A stretch of 64,000 bases of DNA from Robertmurraya sp. FSL R5-0851 (GCF_038002965.1 NZ_JBBOOE010000001.1:822001-886000); one strand, 5' to 3'; positions 39,072 to 47,166 are shown, counted from the stretch's first letter. The notes: a model not told the origin generated them from the sequence alone. Numbers and translations are program-made.

Positions 39072-39497
39072 TTATTCTACAATTTCTAAGGTTACTTCGA
39101 TATTTCCCCTAGTTGCTTTTGAGTACGGACAGAAATGATGAGCTTTTTGAACTAAGTCTTCTAATACAGCTCTTTCAATTCCAGTACCTTTTACTTGGAG
39201 TGTTACACCAAGCTTAAAGCCTTGGTCGGTTTCATCTTTTATAAGGCTAACGTTTGCTGTTACTTGTGATTCAAATTTTACACGTTCTGATCTTGCCATA
39301 AATTGAAGGGCTCCGTCAAAGCAAGCAGCATATCCTGCAGCAAATAACTGTTCAGGATTGGTAGCGCTTGGCAAGGATTTCGCTCTTGGTGTTCCTGGCA
39401 TGGCGATATCAAGATTAATGGCACCTTCAGGGGATTGAACTTTTCCTTCTCTACCTCCAACTGCAGTTACACTAGAAGTGAATAATACGTTTGACAT
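39072..39497 (-). CDS. ohrA: Organic hydroperoxide resistance protein (Ohr/OsmC fold)
   Basis: A 141-residue thiol peroxidase that reduces organic and fatty-acid hydroperoxides. The two redox cysteines are Cys59 in GYAACFDGAL and Cys123 in HHFCPYSKA, with Arg in TPRAK helping the active site. ATG at 39497 follows AAAGGATG; upstream in-frame ATGs extend into the operator region and are rejected. It is divergent from an ohrR-type repressor, with two copies of a repeat flanking the predicted promoter. Confidence 0.95.
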   Translation of the reverse strand: MSNVLFTSSVTAVGGREGKVQSPEGAINLDIAMPGTPRAKSLPSATNPEQLFAAGYAACFDGALQFMARSERVKFESQVTANVSLIKDETDQGFKLGVTLQVKGTGIERAVLEDLVQKAHHFCPYSKATRGNIEVTLEIVE

Positions 39498-39533
39498 AGA
39501 AATCATCCTTTTAAATGTATTTTTTAAAATTAG

Positions 39534-39548
39534 ATTGTGCAAAATTAA
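39534..39548. promoter_or_regulatory. OhrR-type operator copy 1
   Basis: ATTGTGCAAAATTAA, present again at 39600-39614. This copy lies between the ohrA promoter and gene, where bound repressor would block ohrA. Confidence 0.6.
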
Positions 39549-39563
39549 ATAACCTATGTGTTT

Positions 39564-39592
39564 ATGATAATAGATGAGATATTAGTTGTCAA
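39564..39592 (-). promoter_or_regulatory. Predicted ohrA promoter
   Basis: On the minus strand TTGACA (39592-39587) and TATCAT (39569-39564) are 17 bases apart. Confidence 0.72.
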
Positions 39593-39599
39593 TAATATA

Positions 39600-39614
39600 A
39601 TTGTGCAAAATTAA
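39600..39614. promoter_or_regulatory. OhrR-type operator copy 2
   Basis: Second identical 15-mer ATTGTGCAAAATTAA, five bases upstream of the predicted ohrR -35, placed for autoregulation. Confidence 0.6.
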
Positions 39615-39619
39615 TTGAA

Positions 39620-39648
39620 TTGACGATAAGGAATGGGTGCGATATGAT
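39620..39648 (+). promoter_or_regulatory. Predicted ohrR promoter
   Basis: TTGACG (39620-39625) and TATGAT (39643-39648) with a 17-base spacer. Confidence 0.65.
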
Positions 39649-39699
39649 TTTATAAAATTAAATTTATGATCAGTTTATGAAAAAGTTGAGGGATGAATC

Positions 39700-40149
39700 A
39701 TGAAGTATGACGATGAACTTGTGAAACTTGAAGACCATTTATGTTTCTCTTTATATGCTTGTTCAAGAGCAATTTTTCGTTTGTATCGACCGTTTTTAGA
39801 CGAATTGAATGTAACCTACCCACAATATTTGGTGTTGCTCGTGTTATGGGAAAGGAAGCAAAGTACAGTGAAAGAATTAGGAGAACTTCTAGGCCTTGAT
39901 TCTGGAACTTTAACTCCTATGCTAAAAAGAATGGAAGCAGCGGGTCTCGTCGAACGCAAAAGATCGGCTGAAGATGAGAGGGTTGTGACGATTACTATTA
40001 CGGTGGAAGGAAATCTCCTTAAAGAGAAGGCTGTTTGTATCCCGCGTTCACTTTTAGAGTCAACAGGAATGACAGAGGAAGAAGTTATTACAATAAATAA
40101 TGTGATAAAAAAACTACTTCAAAAGGTGAATACAGCTAGTATGAAATGA
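39700..40149 (+). CDS. ohrR: MarR-family organic peroxide sensor OhrR
   Basis: A 149-residue MarR-family repressor with the peroxide-sensing Cys15 in LEDHLCFSLYACSR, the position used by B. subtilis OhrR. Tyr residues that contact it are present in RLYRP and NVTYPQYL, and the winged helix covers ELGELLGLDSGTLTPMLKRM with the wing KRSAEDERVV. Oxidation of Cys15 by organic hydroperoxides releases DNA. ATG at 39700 follows TTGAGGGATG. Divergent from ohrA. Confidence 0.94.
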   Translation: MKYDDELVKLEDHLCFSLYACSRAIFRLYRPFLDELNVTYPQYLVLLVLWERKQSTVKELGELLGLDSGTLTPMLKRMEAAGLVERKRSAEDERVVTITITVEGNLLKEKAVCIPRSLLESTGMTEEEVITINNVIKKLLQKVNTASMK

Positions 40150-40197
40150 ATGGTCATACCGACGAGGCTTAGAGAAAAATAATGAATTGTTCAATGA

Positions 40198-40225
40198 GAA
40201 GTCCTTCCGTTCGGTTGGACTTTTT
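40198..40225 (+). terminator. Terminator after ohrR
   Basis: AAGTCC...GGACTT stem with inner TTCCG pairing, followed by TTTTTG. Confidence 0.7.
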
Positions 40226-40307
40226 GAATGTCACTGCCTCATATCCTGAATATATCTATCATTTTTAGCCAACATATAGGTTGAAAGAATGATCAGGAGT
40301 GAGTGCT

Positions 40308-40784
40308 TTGAACAAATTTCGGTTGTTTTTAGTTGTAACGGTAATGTCATTTTTTCTATCTGGCTGTGTATTTAATGAAACGGAGAATCAGCAAGTTCAA
40401 ACAAGCCAAGCTAAGGCTAGAATCTTAAATGATGAAACAGAAAAGGTAGATCACACGATCAGGGTCTCACAACTGGCAGAACAATATGTCGAGAAATTAG
40501 AAGAAGTAGAACGGGCTAATGTTATTTACTCCAACAACAATGCGTATGTTGCAATTAAACAAAACCAATATAATAGTCTGTCAGATGTTTTAAATCAGAA
40601 GATAGCTGACCAGGTACGAAAAGCAGATAATAAAATTCATAAAGTGTACGTTTCTGTAAATCCTGATTTTTATACGACGATGAACAATTATGCGAAAGAT
40701 ATAAGGTCCGGAAGAGACAAAATTAGCTTATACCGAGATTTTTCTAATACAGTTATGAACTTTTTTGGAATCGAAAGTGAATAA
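40308..40784 (+). CDS. YhcN/YlaJ-family sporulation lipoprotein
   Basis: A 158-residue exported lipoprotein: signal peptide LNKFRLFLVVTVMSFFLSGC with an FLSGC lipobox. The mature part has the YhcN/YlaJ domain (ANVIYSNNNAYVAIKQNQ, IADQVRKADNKIHKVYVSVNPDF). The family occurs in spores of Bacillaceae, where YlaJ and YhcN affect germination or inner-membrane properties. TTG at 40308 with AGGAG eight bases upstream is preferred; a GTG at 40299 overlaps that site. Its presence supports a spore-forming host. Confidence 0.85.
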   Translation: MNKFRLFLVVTVMSFFLSGCVFNETENQQVQTSQAKARILNDETEKVDHTIRVSQLAEQYVEKLEEVERANVIYSNNNAYVAIKQNQYNSLSDVLNQKIADQVRKADNKIHKVYVSVNPDFYTTMNNYAKDIRSGRDKISLYRDFSNTVMNFFGIESE

Positions 40785-40787
40785 AAA

Positions 40788-40820
40788 ACTCACTCGTCTT
40801 TGTGGAGATGAGTGTGTTTG
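40788..40820 (+). terminator. Terminator after the YhcN/YlaJ gene
   Basis: CACTCGTC / GATGAGTG stem with an eight-base loop followed by TGTTTGTC; moderate T content. Confidence 0.6.
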
Positions 40821-40829
40821 TCTAGTATT

Positions 40830-41747
40830 TTATGGAAGGATATTTCCAGCTGCACGATAAATACTATACCATTCTTCACGAGTTAGTTGGACCTCGCTAG
40901 CTTGGATGCAATCCTTTAATCTATCTAAATTCGTTGTACCCACAACAGGTTGCATCTTTGCAGGATGACGTAAAATCCATGCAATCGCAATCGTTGTATT
41001 GCTTACATTGTATTTTTCTGCAAGTTGATTAATTTGTTGGTTCAATTCAGGGAATTTTTCATTCCCTAAGAAAGTTCCTTCAAAGAAACCGTATTGGAAT
41101 GGAGACCATGGTTGAACCGTAATGTCATTTAGACGACAGAAATCAAGAATGCTGCCATCGCGATTAATCGCTGATTCATTTTCCATATTGACATTAATTC
41201 CACTAGAAACCATCGTGGCATTTGTGATACTAAATTGTAGTTGGTTGGCGACAATCGGTTGCTTTACGTACTTTTTCAGAAGTTGAATTTGCATCGGATT
41301 TTGGTTAGATACACCGAAATGACGGACCTTTCCTGATTCTTCAAGGATATCAAAAGCTTCGGCTACTTCTTCAGGCTCAACGAGTGCATCTGGTCGGTGT
41401 AGAAGAAGCGTATCTAGATAATCCGTTTGTAGGCGCTTTAAAATGCCATCCACTGACTCTAAAATGTATTCTTTAGAGAAATCAAACATCCCTTTTCTTA
41501 TGCCACATTTGGATTGAAGAATCATTTTTTCACGAATATCATCATTCATGTTGATAGCATCGGCAAATATTTCTTCACAAGTACCACCACCATAAATATC
41601 GGCATGATCAAAGAAGTTTGCTCCTTCTTCTAATGCTGTTTTTATAAAACGCTCCACCTCTGATTTTTCAAGTGCGTTTATTCGCATACAGCCTACTGCA
41701 ACAACTGGTACCTCTAATGTGCTATTTCCTAGTCTAATCGTTCTCAA
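40830..41747 (-). CDS. Aldo/keto reductase (YdhF/YcsN-like)
   Basis: A 305-residue NADPH-dependent oxidoreductase of the aldo-keto reductase fold. Catalytic residues: Asp/Tyr in FFDHADIYGGG, Lys in LQSKCGI, His in LLLHRPD; nucleotide-site residues in VVGTTNLDRL. Start is TTG at 41747 with GGGAGGAAA five bases upstream; a longer in-frame start at 41816 adds an unrelated 23-residue leader. Monocistronic, substrate unknown. Confidence 0.88.
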   Translation of the reverse strand: MRTIRLGNSTLEVPVVAVGCMRINALEKSEVERFIKTALEEGANFFDHADIYGGGTCEEIFADAINMNDDIREKMILQSKCGIRKGMFDFSKEYILESVDGILKRLQTDYLDTLLLHRPDALVEPEEVAEAFDILEESGKVRHFGVSNQNPMQIQLLKKYVKQPIVANQLQFSITNATMVSSGINVNMENESAINRDGSILDFCRLNDITVQPWSPFQYGFFEGTFLGNEKFPELNQQINQLAEKYNVSNTTIAIAWILRHPAKMQPVVGTTNLDRLKDCIQASEVQLTREEWYSIYRAAGNILP

Positions 41748-41959
41748 GTGTGTTTCCTCCCAAGTGTACGATAGGGTAATTGTTGAATGAATAGTTCCCA
41801 ATTCTCCTATTATCAACTATTAACCAATCATAAGCATAATGTGCACGCTTTCACGAATGTGTACAAGCATATTTTGCCATACCTTAAGGCTATATTCAAC
41901 TTTTACCTCTCATTTGAGAGAAAACAAAAAAGACCCTCTATTTTTAATAAGAGAATCTT

Positions 41960-43229
41960 CTATGATACCACTTTCTTGGTGAAAACAATGGTAAAACAAA
42001 CTAGATCTTTATCAATTTTTACTTGTAAGTCACCATTGTATTTTTGTGTAATTTTTTTAATAATCGAAAGCCCAAACCCTCTACTTCTACTTTGTTCTTT
42101 CGGTTTAGTGGATTGCTCAATGTGAAAGAACGTTTCGTCAAATTGCCTTAAAGTACTCGAATTTTTTACTTCTATGACAAACGTCCGTTGTAGCTCTTGT
42201 ATGTCAACAGAGATTCAGCGTTGTGCTTCTGGTAATTCCATCGTGGCGTCATAGCCATTATCTAACAAGTTACTCATTAAGCGAATAAAGTCGGTTGAGG
42301 AAATCAATTTCATAATCTCCTCGCTTGAAATGTTCAGCGAAAAGCAATGTGATCTCTTTTGAACTTTTCCATTTTCGTAAAAAGAACAGAGGCAAGGATC
42401 GGATTATTAATTTTTAATACGTGATTGTTTACTTCAATTAATTCTTTCACGTAGTTTTCCGTTTCGGTGTAATTCCCGATTTTTAACAATCCAGAAATAA
42501 CGGTCAAATGATTATTCAGGTCGTGGCGATCTGACCGGACTGAGGCAACTAACGAATGAAACTCCTTTTCATGTGTAGTCTCAGTTAGTTGAACCTTTTG
42601 TTTGGTCTCTCTTTGATAGATCGTGCCTATGATAAATAAGGAAGCAATGTTTAATAAGATAACGATAAACATGCTAGCAGGAACACCTAGGATAAACGTG
42701 GTTTCCTTCATAATATATAAAGAACCAATAGACATAAAGGTCAAAAATATTTGAAGCAGTACAACAAAAATTAATGGAACAATTCCTTTCATTGGAACCT
42801 ACTAGCTAGAAACGGGATTTTTATGTTCTTTTTATAGAAGACATATGCAGCCAATGCCATTGGAAGATTCGATGCATTCGCAATTAATATACGTTTCCAT
42901 GGACTTGCCAATATGGTTTCAATATTTAAAGAAAATAATTGCGAGTACAAAAGAATAAAGGCTGTTTGAAATGTGAAAATGGAGATATAAAAGATTAAAG
43001 CAAATAAGAATCCTTGAGTGATTTTCAGTTTTAAGAATAGAGTGACCAAAAGAGCAACAACAACAAATAGTAAGTATACCTTAAACGAAAAGGTCATATA
43101 CTGATCTGCATAAAATGCTATTGCAGAATATAAAACGGATAATAATAGATATGATTTTCTATTTGCTTTTATAGGAATCCCAAGTAGGACAAAAGTTAGT
43201 GCAACTGCGGCTAGTCTCCAATAGGAGTA
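41960..43229 (-). pseudogene. GHKL (AgrC/CitA-like) sensor histidine kinase, decayed
   Basis: Read on the minus strand, fragments of one membrane kinase follow each other in three frames. 43229-42792 encodes several membrane helices (VYLLFVVVALLVTLFLKL, ALIFYISIFTFQTAFILL). A frame change near 42790 leads into further helices and the His box RSDRHDLNNHLTVISG. A second frame change near 42336 gives the ATP-binding part with N-box SNLLDNGYDAT. A TGA at 42217-42215 interrupts it before the G-box SRSRGFGLSIIKKI, and the end is at 41960. No cognate response regulator adjoins. The 5' end is lost at 43230, where the divergent ogt remnant begins. At least two frameshifts and one nonsense codon make activity very unlikely. 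Confidence 0.85.
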
Positions 43230-43673
43230 TTAGAAATGATCGGATCAATGGATGAGATTTATTCTATCATGTTTGTAGATAGGGATTAGATTCAACATAC
43301 CATTGGAGAGGAAACCCCTAAAGTATTAGTAGATTGTTTAAAGCAAATCGATGAATATTTTAAGGGAACTCGCCAAGTATTCACTTTTCCTTATAAATTA
43401 GAGGGAACAGAATTTCAGCAAACAGTGTGGAAGTCATTAGCCAATATCCCGTTTGGTGAAACAGGAACTTATAAGGAACTTGCTATTAAGATTAACAATG
43501 AAAAAGCAATTAGAGCAGTTGGTCATGCAAATGGTAGAAACAAGCTAAGTATTGTCATCCCCTGCCATCGAATCATTGGATCCAGTGGAAAGCTTACAGG
43601 CTATGCGGGAGGCTTGTGGCGGAAGGAATGGTTGCTTCAGCATGAACATGAAGCATTTATGGGGAAAAATTAA
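43215..43673 (+). pseudogene. ogt: O6-alkylguanine-DNA alkyltransferase (ogt), truncated and interrupted
   Basis: The plus-strand frame begins inside the conserved N-terminal SPIGVLEMIG of Ogt, with no start codon or ribosome site before it (TAG at 43212). It is interrupted by TAG at 43287-43289 after FVDRD, then runs intact through CLKQIDEYFKGTR, FQQTVWKSLANIPFGET, RAVGHANGRN, the active site IPCHRI and GYAGGLWRKEWLL to TAA at 43671-43673. A GTG at 43425 could start only the catalytic part but has no ribosome site and would miss the first strands. The loss of its first residues coincides with the loss of the kinase 5' end, so one deletion probably removed both divergent starts. Confidence 0.87.
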
Positions 43674-43678
43674 TCGGA

Positions 43679-43713
43679 ATCTCTTATCACAAAGGTGATA
43701 GAGCTTTTTTGTT
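43679..43713 (+). terminator. Terminator after the ogt remnant
   Basis: CTCTTATCAC / GTGATAGAG imperfect stem with an AAAG loop and a T6 tail; it survives from the intact gene. Confidence 0.8.
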
Positions 43714-43753
43714 TTCTATTAATAGAATTTAAAGAGGGATGAGTGGAGGGGAT

Positions 43754-44285
43754 GATTCAGACAGTCTAAGCATTGCAAGGAATGGCGGAGTCCGAATGCG
43801 AGGTTGATTCGGACAGCAAAAGCATTGCAAGGGGTTACGCAGTCCGAATGCGAGGTTGATTCAGACAGTCCAAGCATTGTAAGGAATGGCGGAGTCCGAA
43901 TGCGAGGTTGATTCGGACAGTCCAAGCATTGTAAGGGATTACAGAGTCCGAATGAGGAGTTGATTCAGACAGCAAAAGTATTGTAAGGGAATACCGAGTC
44001 CGAATGCGAGGTTGATTCGGACAGTAAAAGCATTGCAAGGGAATACGGAGTCCGAATGCCGGGGTGATTCGGACAGCAAAAGCATTGTAAGGGAATACCG
44101 AGTCCGAATGCGGGGTTGATTCGGACAGCAAAAGCATTGTAAGGGAATACCGAGTCCGAATGCGGGATTGATTCAGACAGCAAAAGCATTGTAAGTGAAT
44201 ACAGAGTCCGAATAAGGGATTAATTCGGACATTCGAAGCAATATATGGAATTTCGTACAGCCCAAGCAACGGCAGGAATTATCGA
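43754..44285. repeat. Tandem array of 52-bp palindromic repeat units (array 2)
   Basis: AGTCCGAAT starts at 43789, 43841, 43893, 43945, 43997, 44049, 44101, 44153 and 44205, every 52 bases without exception, with a half-unit at 43754 and degenerate remains to about 44285. Units consist of GTCCGAAT, about nine bases, then ATTCGGAC (or ATTCAGAC), and a linker resembling AGCAAAAGCATTGTAAGG. The inverted repeat and the period equal those of array 1, but linker sequences differ, so the palindrome and the spacing are what is conserved. Apparent coding frames across it are a by-product. Confidence 0.93.
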
Positions 44286-44456
44286 GTGTGACTCTAGTAT
44301 TCCGCCAGCGGATCTTCTTTTTCTACTCTATCGGTAACAATTGAATGGGGCTCCCATTATACGCCTTATTTTTACTAACTTGGACAAGCGCCGATGCAAA
44401 CTCTCTCTCATCTTCATATATCTGTAAAAGAATGATTATGATAGGAGGGAATTTGA

Positions 44457-45770
44457 TTGTTCGGGTATTCAATGGTCCAAATGGTAAGAACTCATGCGGA
44501 TAAATTGGAGCGACCATTAAGGGAACAAATATTAAACTTGTATAAACCCTTTAAATGGACGCCTTGCTTTTTGCATAACATGTTTGAAGGGATGTTAAAG
44601 ATAGGTAGAAAGTACTCGGTGATTATTGAATTTCAGGAAGGGTGTTACGACGCTGGGTGTAAAGAAGTAGATGAAGTGATGAATCATCATATGAGAAATA
44701 AAATTAAGAGTCATTTTCCTAGAGTTTCCTGCTGTAGTGCTGATATAACTCCTAGTGGTTTAGACGAAATGCTCAATAGTTGTCATCATATTAAAAGAGT
44801 GTATCTCAATAGTGAGGTAAAGGCTTTTCTTAATGTAGCAGTACCCTCTGCCAATGCTCAAAATATTGTTAGAAACGGTACAATATTAACTGGTAATGGG
44901 GTGAAAATTGCCATCATCGATACAGGAATCTATCCACATCCAGATCTTTCAGGTCGAATTACAGACTTTGTTGACCTTATCAATAATCGAACAGAAGCGT
45001 ATGACGATAATGGACATGGTACGCACTGTGCAGGAGATGCTGCTTCTGCATCTGTCAATTATCCGGGACCTGCTCCAAGGGCCGATTTGGTAGGAGTAAA
45101 GGTGCTAGATAAATTGGGGTCAGGTTCACTTGAAACCGTGATGCAAGGGGTGGACTGGTGTATTCAATATAACGAAAATAACCCAAATAATAAGATCGAT
45201 ATCATCAGTATGTCGTTAGGAAGTACCGCGCAAAAATACCGTTCTGAAGATGATGATCCAATGGTTAAGATGGTAGAGGCAGCGTGGGCATCTGGAATCG
45301 TTGTTTGTGTGGCGGCTGGGAATGAAGGGCCAGAAAAAGGTACGATTGCTAGTCCAGGATTAAGTGACAAAGTGATAACGGTAGGTGCGCTTGATGATCG
45401 GAATACGGTAGAGAGAAACCACGATGATGTTGCGAGCTTCTCCAGTCGTGGACCAACCATCTATGGTGGAGTAAAACCAGATATATTAGCACCTGGAGTC
45501 AATATCGTTTCATTGCGATCGCCAAATTCCTATTTAGATAAATTGCAAAAAAGCAGTCGAGTAGAAAATGACTACACTACTTTATCGGGTACTTCGATGG
45601 CCACGCCCATTTGTGCAGGGGTTGTTGCGTTAATGAAAGAAGCAAATCCAAGTCTAACACCTGATAAAATCAAAGAATTATTAATGACTAACACAGATGT
45701 TTGGCGAGATCGAGATAAGAATATTTATGGTTACGGTTATATTAATGCAGAAAGATCTATTCCAGAGTAA
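44457..45770 (+). CDS. aprX: Intracellular-type subtilisin-like serine protease AprX
   Basis: A 437-residue S8 peptidase nearly identical in layout to B. subtilis AprX (442 residues). The N-terminal ~130 residues (FGYSMVQMVRTHADKL, YKPFKWTPCFLH) replace a signal peptide. Catalytic triad: Asp in IIDTGIYPHPDL (about 157), His in NGHGTHCAG (about 190), Ser in SGTSMATPICAG (about 384); oxyanion Asn in AAGNEG. TTG at 44457 has AGGAGGG at good spacing. AprX is a stationary-phase protease of unclear substrate. Monocistronic, downstream of the second 52-bp array. Confidence 0.94.
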   Translation: MFGYSMVQMVRTHADKLERPLREQILNLYKPFKWTPCFLHNMFEGMLKIGRKYSVIIEFQEGCYDAGCKEVDEVMNHHMRNKIKSHFPRVSCCSADITPSGLDEMLNSCHHIKRVYLNSEVKAFLNVAVPSANAQNIVRNGTILTGNGVKIAIIDTGIYPHPDLSGRITDFVDLINNRTEAYDDNGHGTHCAGDAASASVNYPGPAPRADLVGVKVLDKLGSGSLETVMQGVDWCIQYNENNPNNKIDIISMSLGSTAQKYRSEDDDPMVKMVEAAWASGIVVCVAAGNEGPEKGTIASPGLSDKVITVGALDDRNTVERNHDDVASFSSRGPTIYGGVKPDILAPGVNIVSLRSPNSYLDKLQKSSRVENDYTTLSGTSMATPICAGVVALMKEANPSLTPDKIKELLMTNTDVWRDRDKNIYGYGYINAERSIPE

Positions 45771-46078
45771 TGGTCGATAAATAGCTGCCGATTCCTGCAT
45801 CTAGGATCAAGAGAGTCCGTACTTCTTGATTGGGAGGTCAGGTTAAGCATCCGTGCTGATAAATAGAAGGAAAAATTCCGCTTATATAATAATTTTTATT
45901 AAAAATTGGTTAAATAGACGGAGAAATTCCGTCTATTGACTCTAAAAGTTCAAAAATGAGAGAGTTTGCAGTGCATAACCGGAAAATCTTCCCTTATTCA
46001 CCCCGAAACGGGCCTTCATTCTGCAACTAACCGGAAAACCTCCGCTTATTTCTTTAAGGCTTTGTATTCCTAACGAAG
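45771..46078. repeat. Gene-free region with short GGAAAA...CCGCTTAT-type repeats
   Basis: No supported gene in this stretch. Related sequences occur near 45870 (AAAAATTCCGCTTATAT), 45977-45998 (AACCGGAAAATCTTCCCTT...) and 46029-46050 (AACCGGAAAACCTCCGCTT...). A perfect hairpin AATAGACGGA / TCCGTCTATT occupies 45913-45937. These look like decayed copies of an interspersed element; a partial relative lies near 51210. Confidence 0.6.
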
Positions 46079-46111
46079 GAAAGCTCCACTTCCGTCAGTG
46101 GAGCTTTTTTG
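46079..46111 (+). terminator. Rho-independent terminator downstream of the repeat region
   Basis: AAAGCTCCACT / AGTGGAGCTTT stem with a six-base loop and T6 tail. It is the first clear terminator after aprX. Confidence 0.85.
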
Positions 46112-46141
46112 TATTAAAAGATATTCAACCAAAAAATATAA

Positions 46142-46170
46142 TTGACAATGAGAATCATTATCGATTATAT
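46142..46170 (+). promoter_or_regulatory. Predicted flavodoxin promoter
   Basis: TTGACA (46142-46147) and TTATAT (46165-46170) separated by 17 bases and covered by Fur box 1. Confidence 0.65.
46144..46162 (+). promoter_or_regulatory. Fur box 1
   Basis: GACAATGAGAATCATTATC matches 17 of 19 positions of the classical Fur box and lies over the promoter spacer. Confidence 0.82.
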
Positions 46171-46180
46171 TAAAGTTATT

Positions 46181-46199
46181 AATAATGATAATCATTTTC
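46181..46199 (+). promoter_or_regulatory. Fur box 2
   Basis: AATAATGATAATCATTTTC matches 17 of 19 Fur-box positions, 19 bases before the flavodoxin start. Confidence 0.82.
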
Positions 46200-46217
46200 A
46201 ATTAGAGGGGGAAAACA

Positions 46218-46685
46218 GTGAAAATATTTATTGGCTATGTAAGTATGTCCGGTAATACAGAGGATATGGCGAATATTTTGAAGGAACCTCTTCTTGAATG
46301 TGGATGTGAGGTAGATCTACTTGATTTAGAAACAGTAGATATACATTCTTTAAAAAGCTTCGATTGCATCTTTCTTGGTGCGTACACCTGGGGAGATGGG
46401 GATCTGCCATACGAGGTCGAAGAGTTTTTCGACGAACTCAAAAAACTACATTTAAATGGAATAAAGGCTGCATGCTTCGGCTCAGGTGATACACTCTATC
46501 CTAAGTTTTGTATGGCCGTGGATATAATGGCATCAATACTTAAGGAACAGGGCTGTGATGTATTTGAGGAAAGGTTAAAGATAGAACTAAGTCCTGAAAC
46601 AGACGAGGAAGTAGAAGAATGCAGACAATTTGCGAAGTCATTTTATCAATGGGCTAACAAGGGGGAAAAGCTTACATATGTTTGA
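46218..46685 (+). CDS. Flavodoxin, iron-regulated
   Basis: A 155-residue FMN-binding electron carrier. The phosphate-binding loop is MSGNTEDMA (about 9-17), the isoalloxazine loops are GAYTWGDGDLP (about 54-64) and FGSGDTLYPKFC (about 87-98). Start is GTG at 46218 after AGAGGGGG. Two Fur boxes in front predict induction by iron starvation, when flavodoxin replaces ferredoxin, as for ykuNOP in B. subtilis. Monocistronic here; the YkuO-like middle gene is absent. Confidence 0.93.
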   Translation: MKIFIGYVSMSGNTEDMANILKEPLLECGCEVDLLDLETVDIHSLKSFDCIFLGAYTWGDGDLPYEVEEFFDELKKLHLNGIKAACFGSGDTLYPKFCMAVDIMASILKEQGCDVFEERLKIELSPETDEEVEECRQFAKSFYQWANKGEKLTYV

Positions 46686-47004
46686 AAAAGGTGAATGGTT
46701 CTTGCAGTATCCCCTTTCACACAGTATTTATAAGCTAGTATGTATTTCCCCATTTATATTTGGAATAGGGGACAATGGGTTAATTGTTTGATATAACCCT
46801 TATAACAATAAATGGACACATACCTTCTTCCCAACACCCCAACGACTTTGGGTCTAGCTGGTCTTGTTTACATCCTTTTAAAGAGTTGTCGATTAAACCA
46901 TTCATCCGTTCCCTATTTTTATATAAAAATCACTTATATATTGGTACTCAAATTAATAAAGAATCAGGTGGTTTGTGGAGTTTCTCTTAGTTAAAAGCTT
47001 TAAG
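46686..47004 (+). other. Region with a possible gene remnant
   Basis: No supported gene. Between 46784 and 46990 a 68-residue frame ends in FLYKNHLYIGTQINKESGGLWSFS, and an overlapping frame reads NPYNNKWTHTFFPTPQRLWV; together they look like a decayed kelch- or propeller-like protein. There is no ribosome site. A real terminator follows at 47005, which supports a former gene. Confidence 0.3.
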
Positions 47005-47038
47005 GAGTGGGTCTGGGTTAACCAGATCCACTCTTTTT
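47005..47038 (+). terminator. Rho-independent terminator
   Basis: GAGTGGGTCTGG / CCAGATCCACTC stem (one G-U pair) with a five-base loop and T5 tail. Confidence 0.85.
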
Positions 47039-47079
47039 GTACAAAGAAAAGAAAGTATAAGAATTTCAACTTTGAAAAT

Positions 47080-47108
47080 TGTCTAGCTCCAGCGCCCTAG
47101 CGCTTTTC
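47080..47108. repeat. Fragment of a Bacillus interspersed repeat
   Basis: TGTCTAGCTCCAGCGCC, a sequence I know as a frequent intergenic element of Bacillus genomes, here followed by a small AGCGC / GCGCT hairpin and TTTT. Only this end of the element is present. Confidence 0.5.
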
Positions 47109-47152
47109 TTATATAGAATAAAAAAGTGCAGACGATACCAAAACAATGCTAG

Positions 47153-47166
47153 TGTTAACGCTTACA
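47153..47166 (+). promoter_or_regulatory. CcpA cre-like site at the chvE promoter
   Basis: TGTTAACGCTTACA matches the catabolite-responsive consensus except at one position and overlaps the predicted -35 box, where binding would repress. Confidence 0.7.

Noticed and set aside
41839..41857. cre-like site TGTGCACGCTTTCA before the aldo/keto reductase
   Set aside because: Two mismatches in the core half-site and no promoter in register; too weak to list.
42334..42792. Complete 152-residue membrane sensor protein
   Set aside because: It stops right after the His box, and the matching ATP-binding domain continues in the next frame, so it is a fragment of a broken kinase.
43425..43673. Intact 82-residue alkyltransferase starting at GTG 43425
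   Set aside because: The conserved frame extends further upstream to SPIG at 43215 and is broken by TAG at 43287; GTG 43425 has no ribosome site.
43719..44269. Minus-strand repeat proteins across the second array
   Set aside because: Same artefact as at the first array; several overlapping frames are open equally well.
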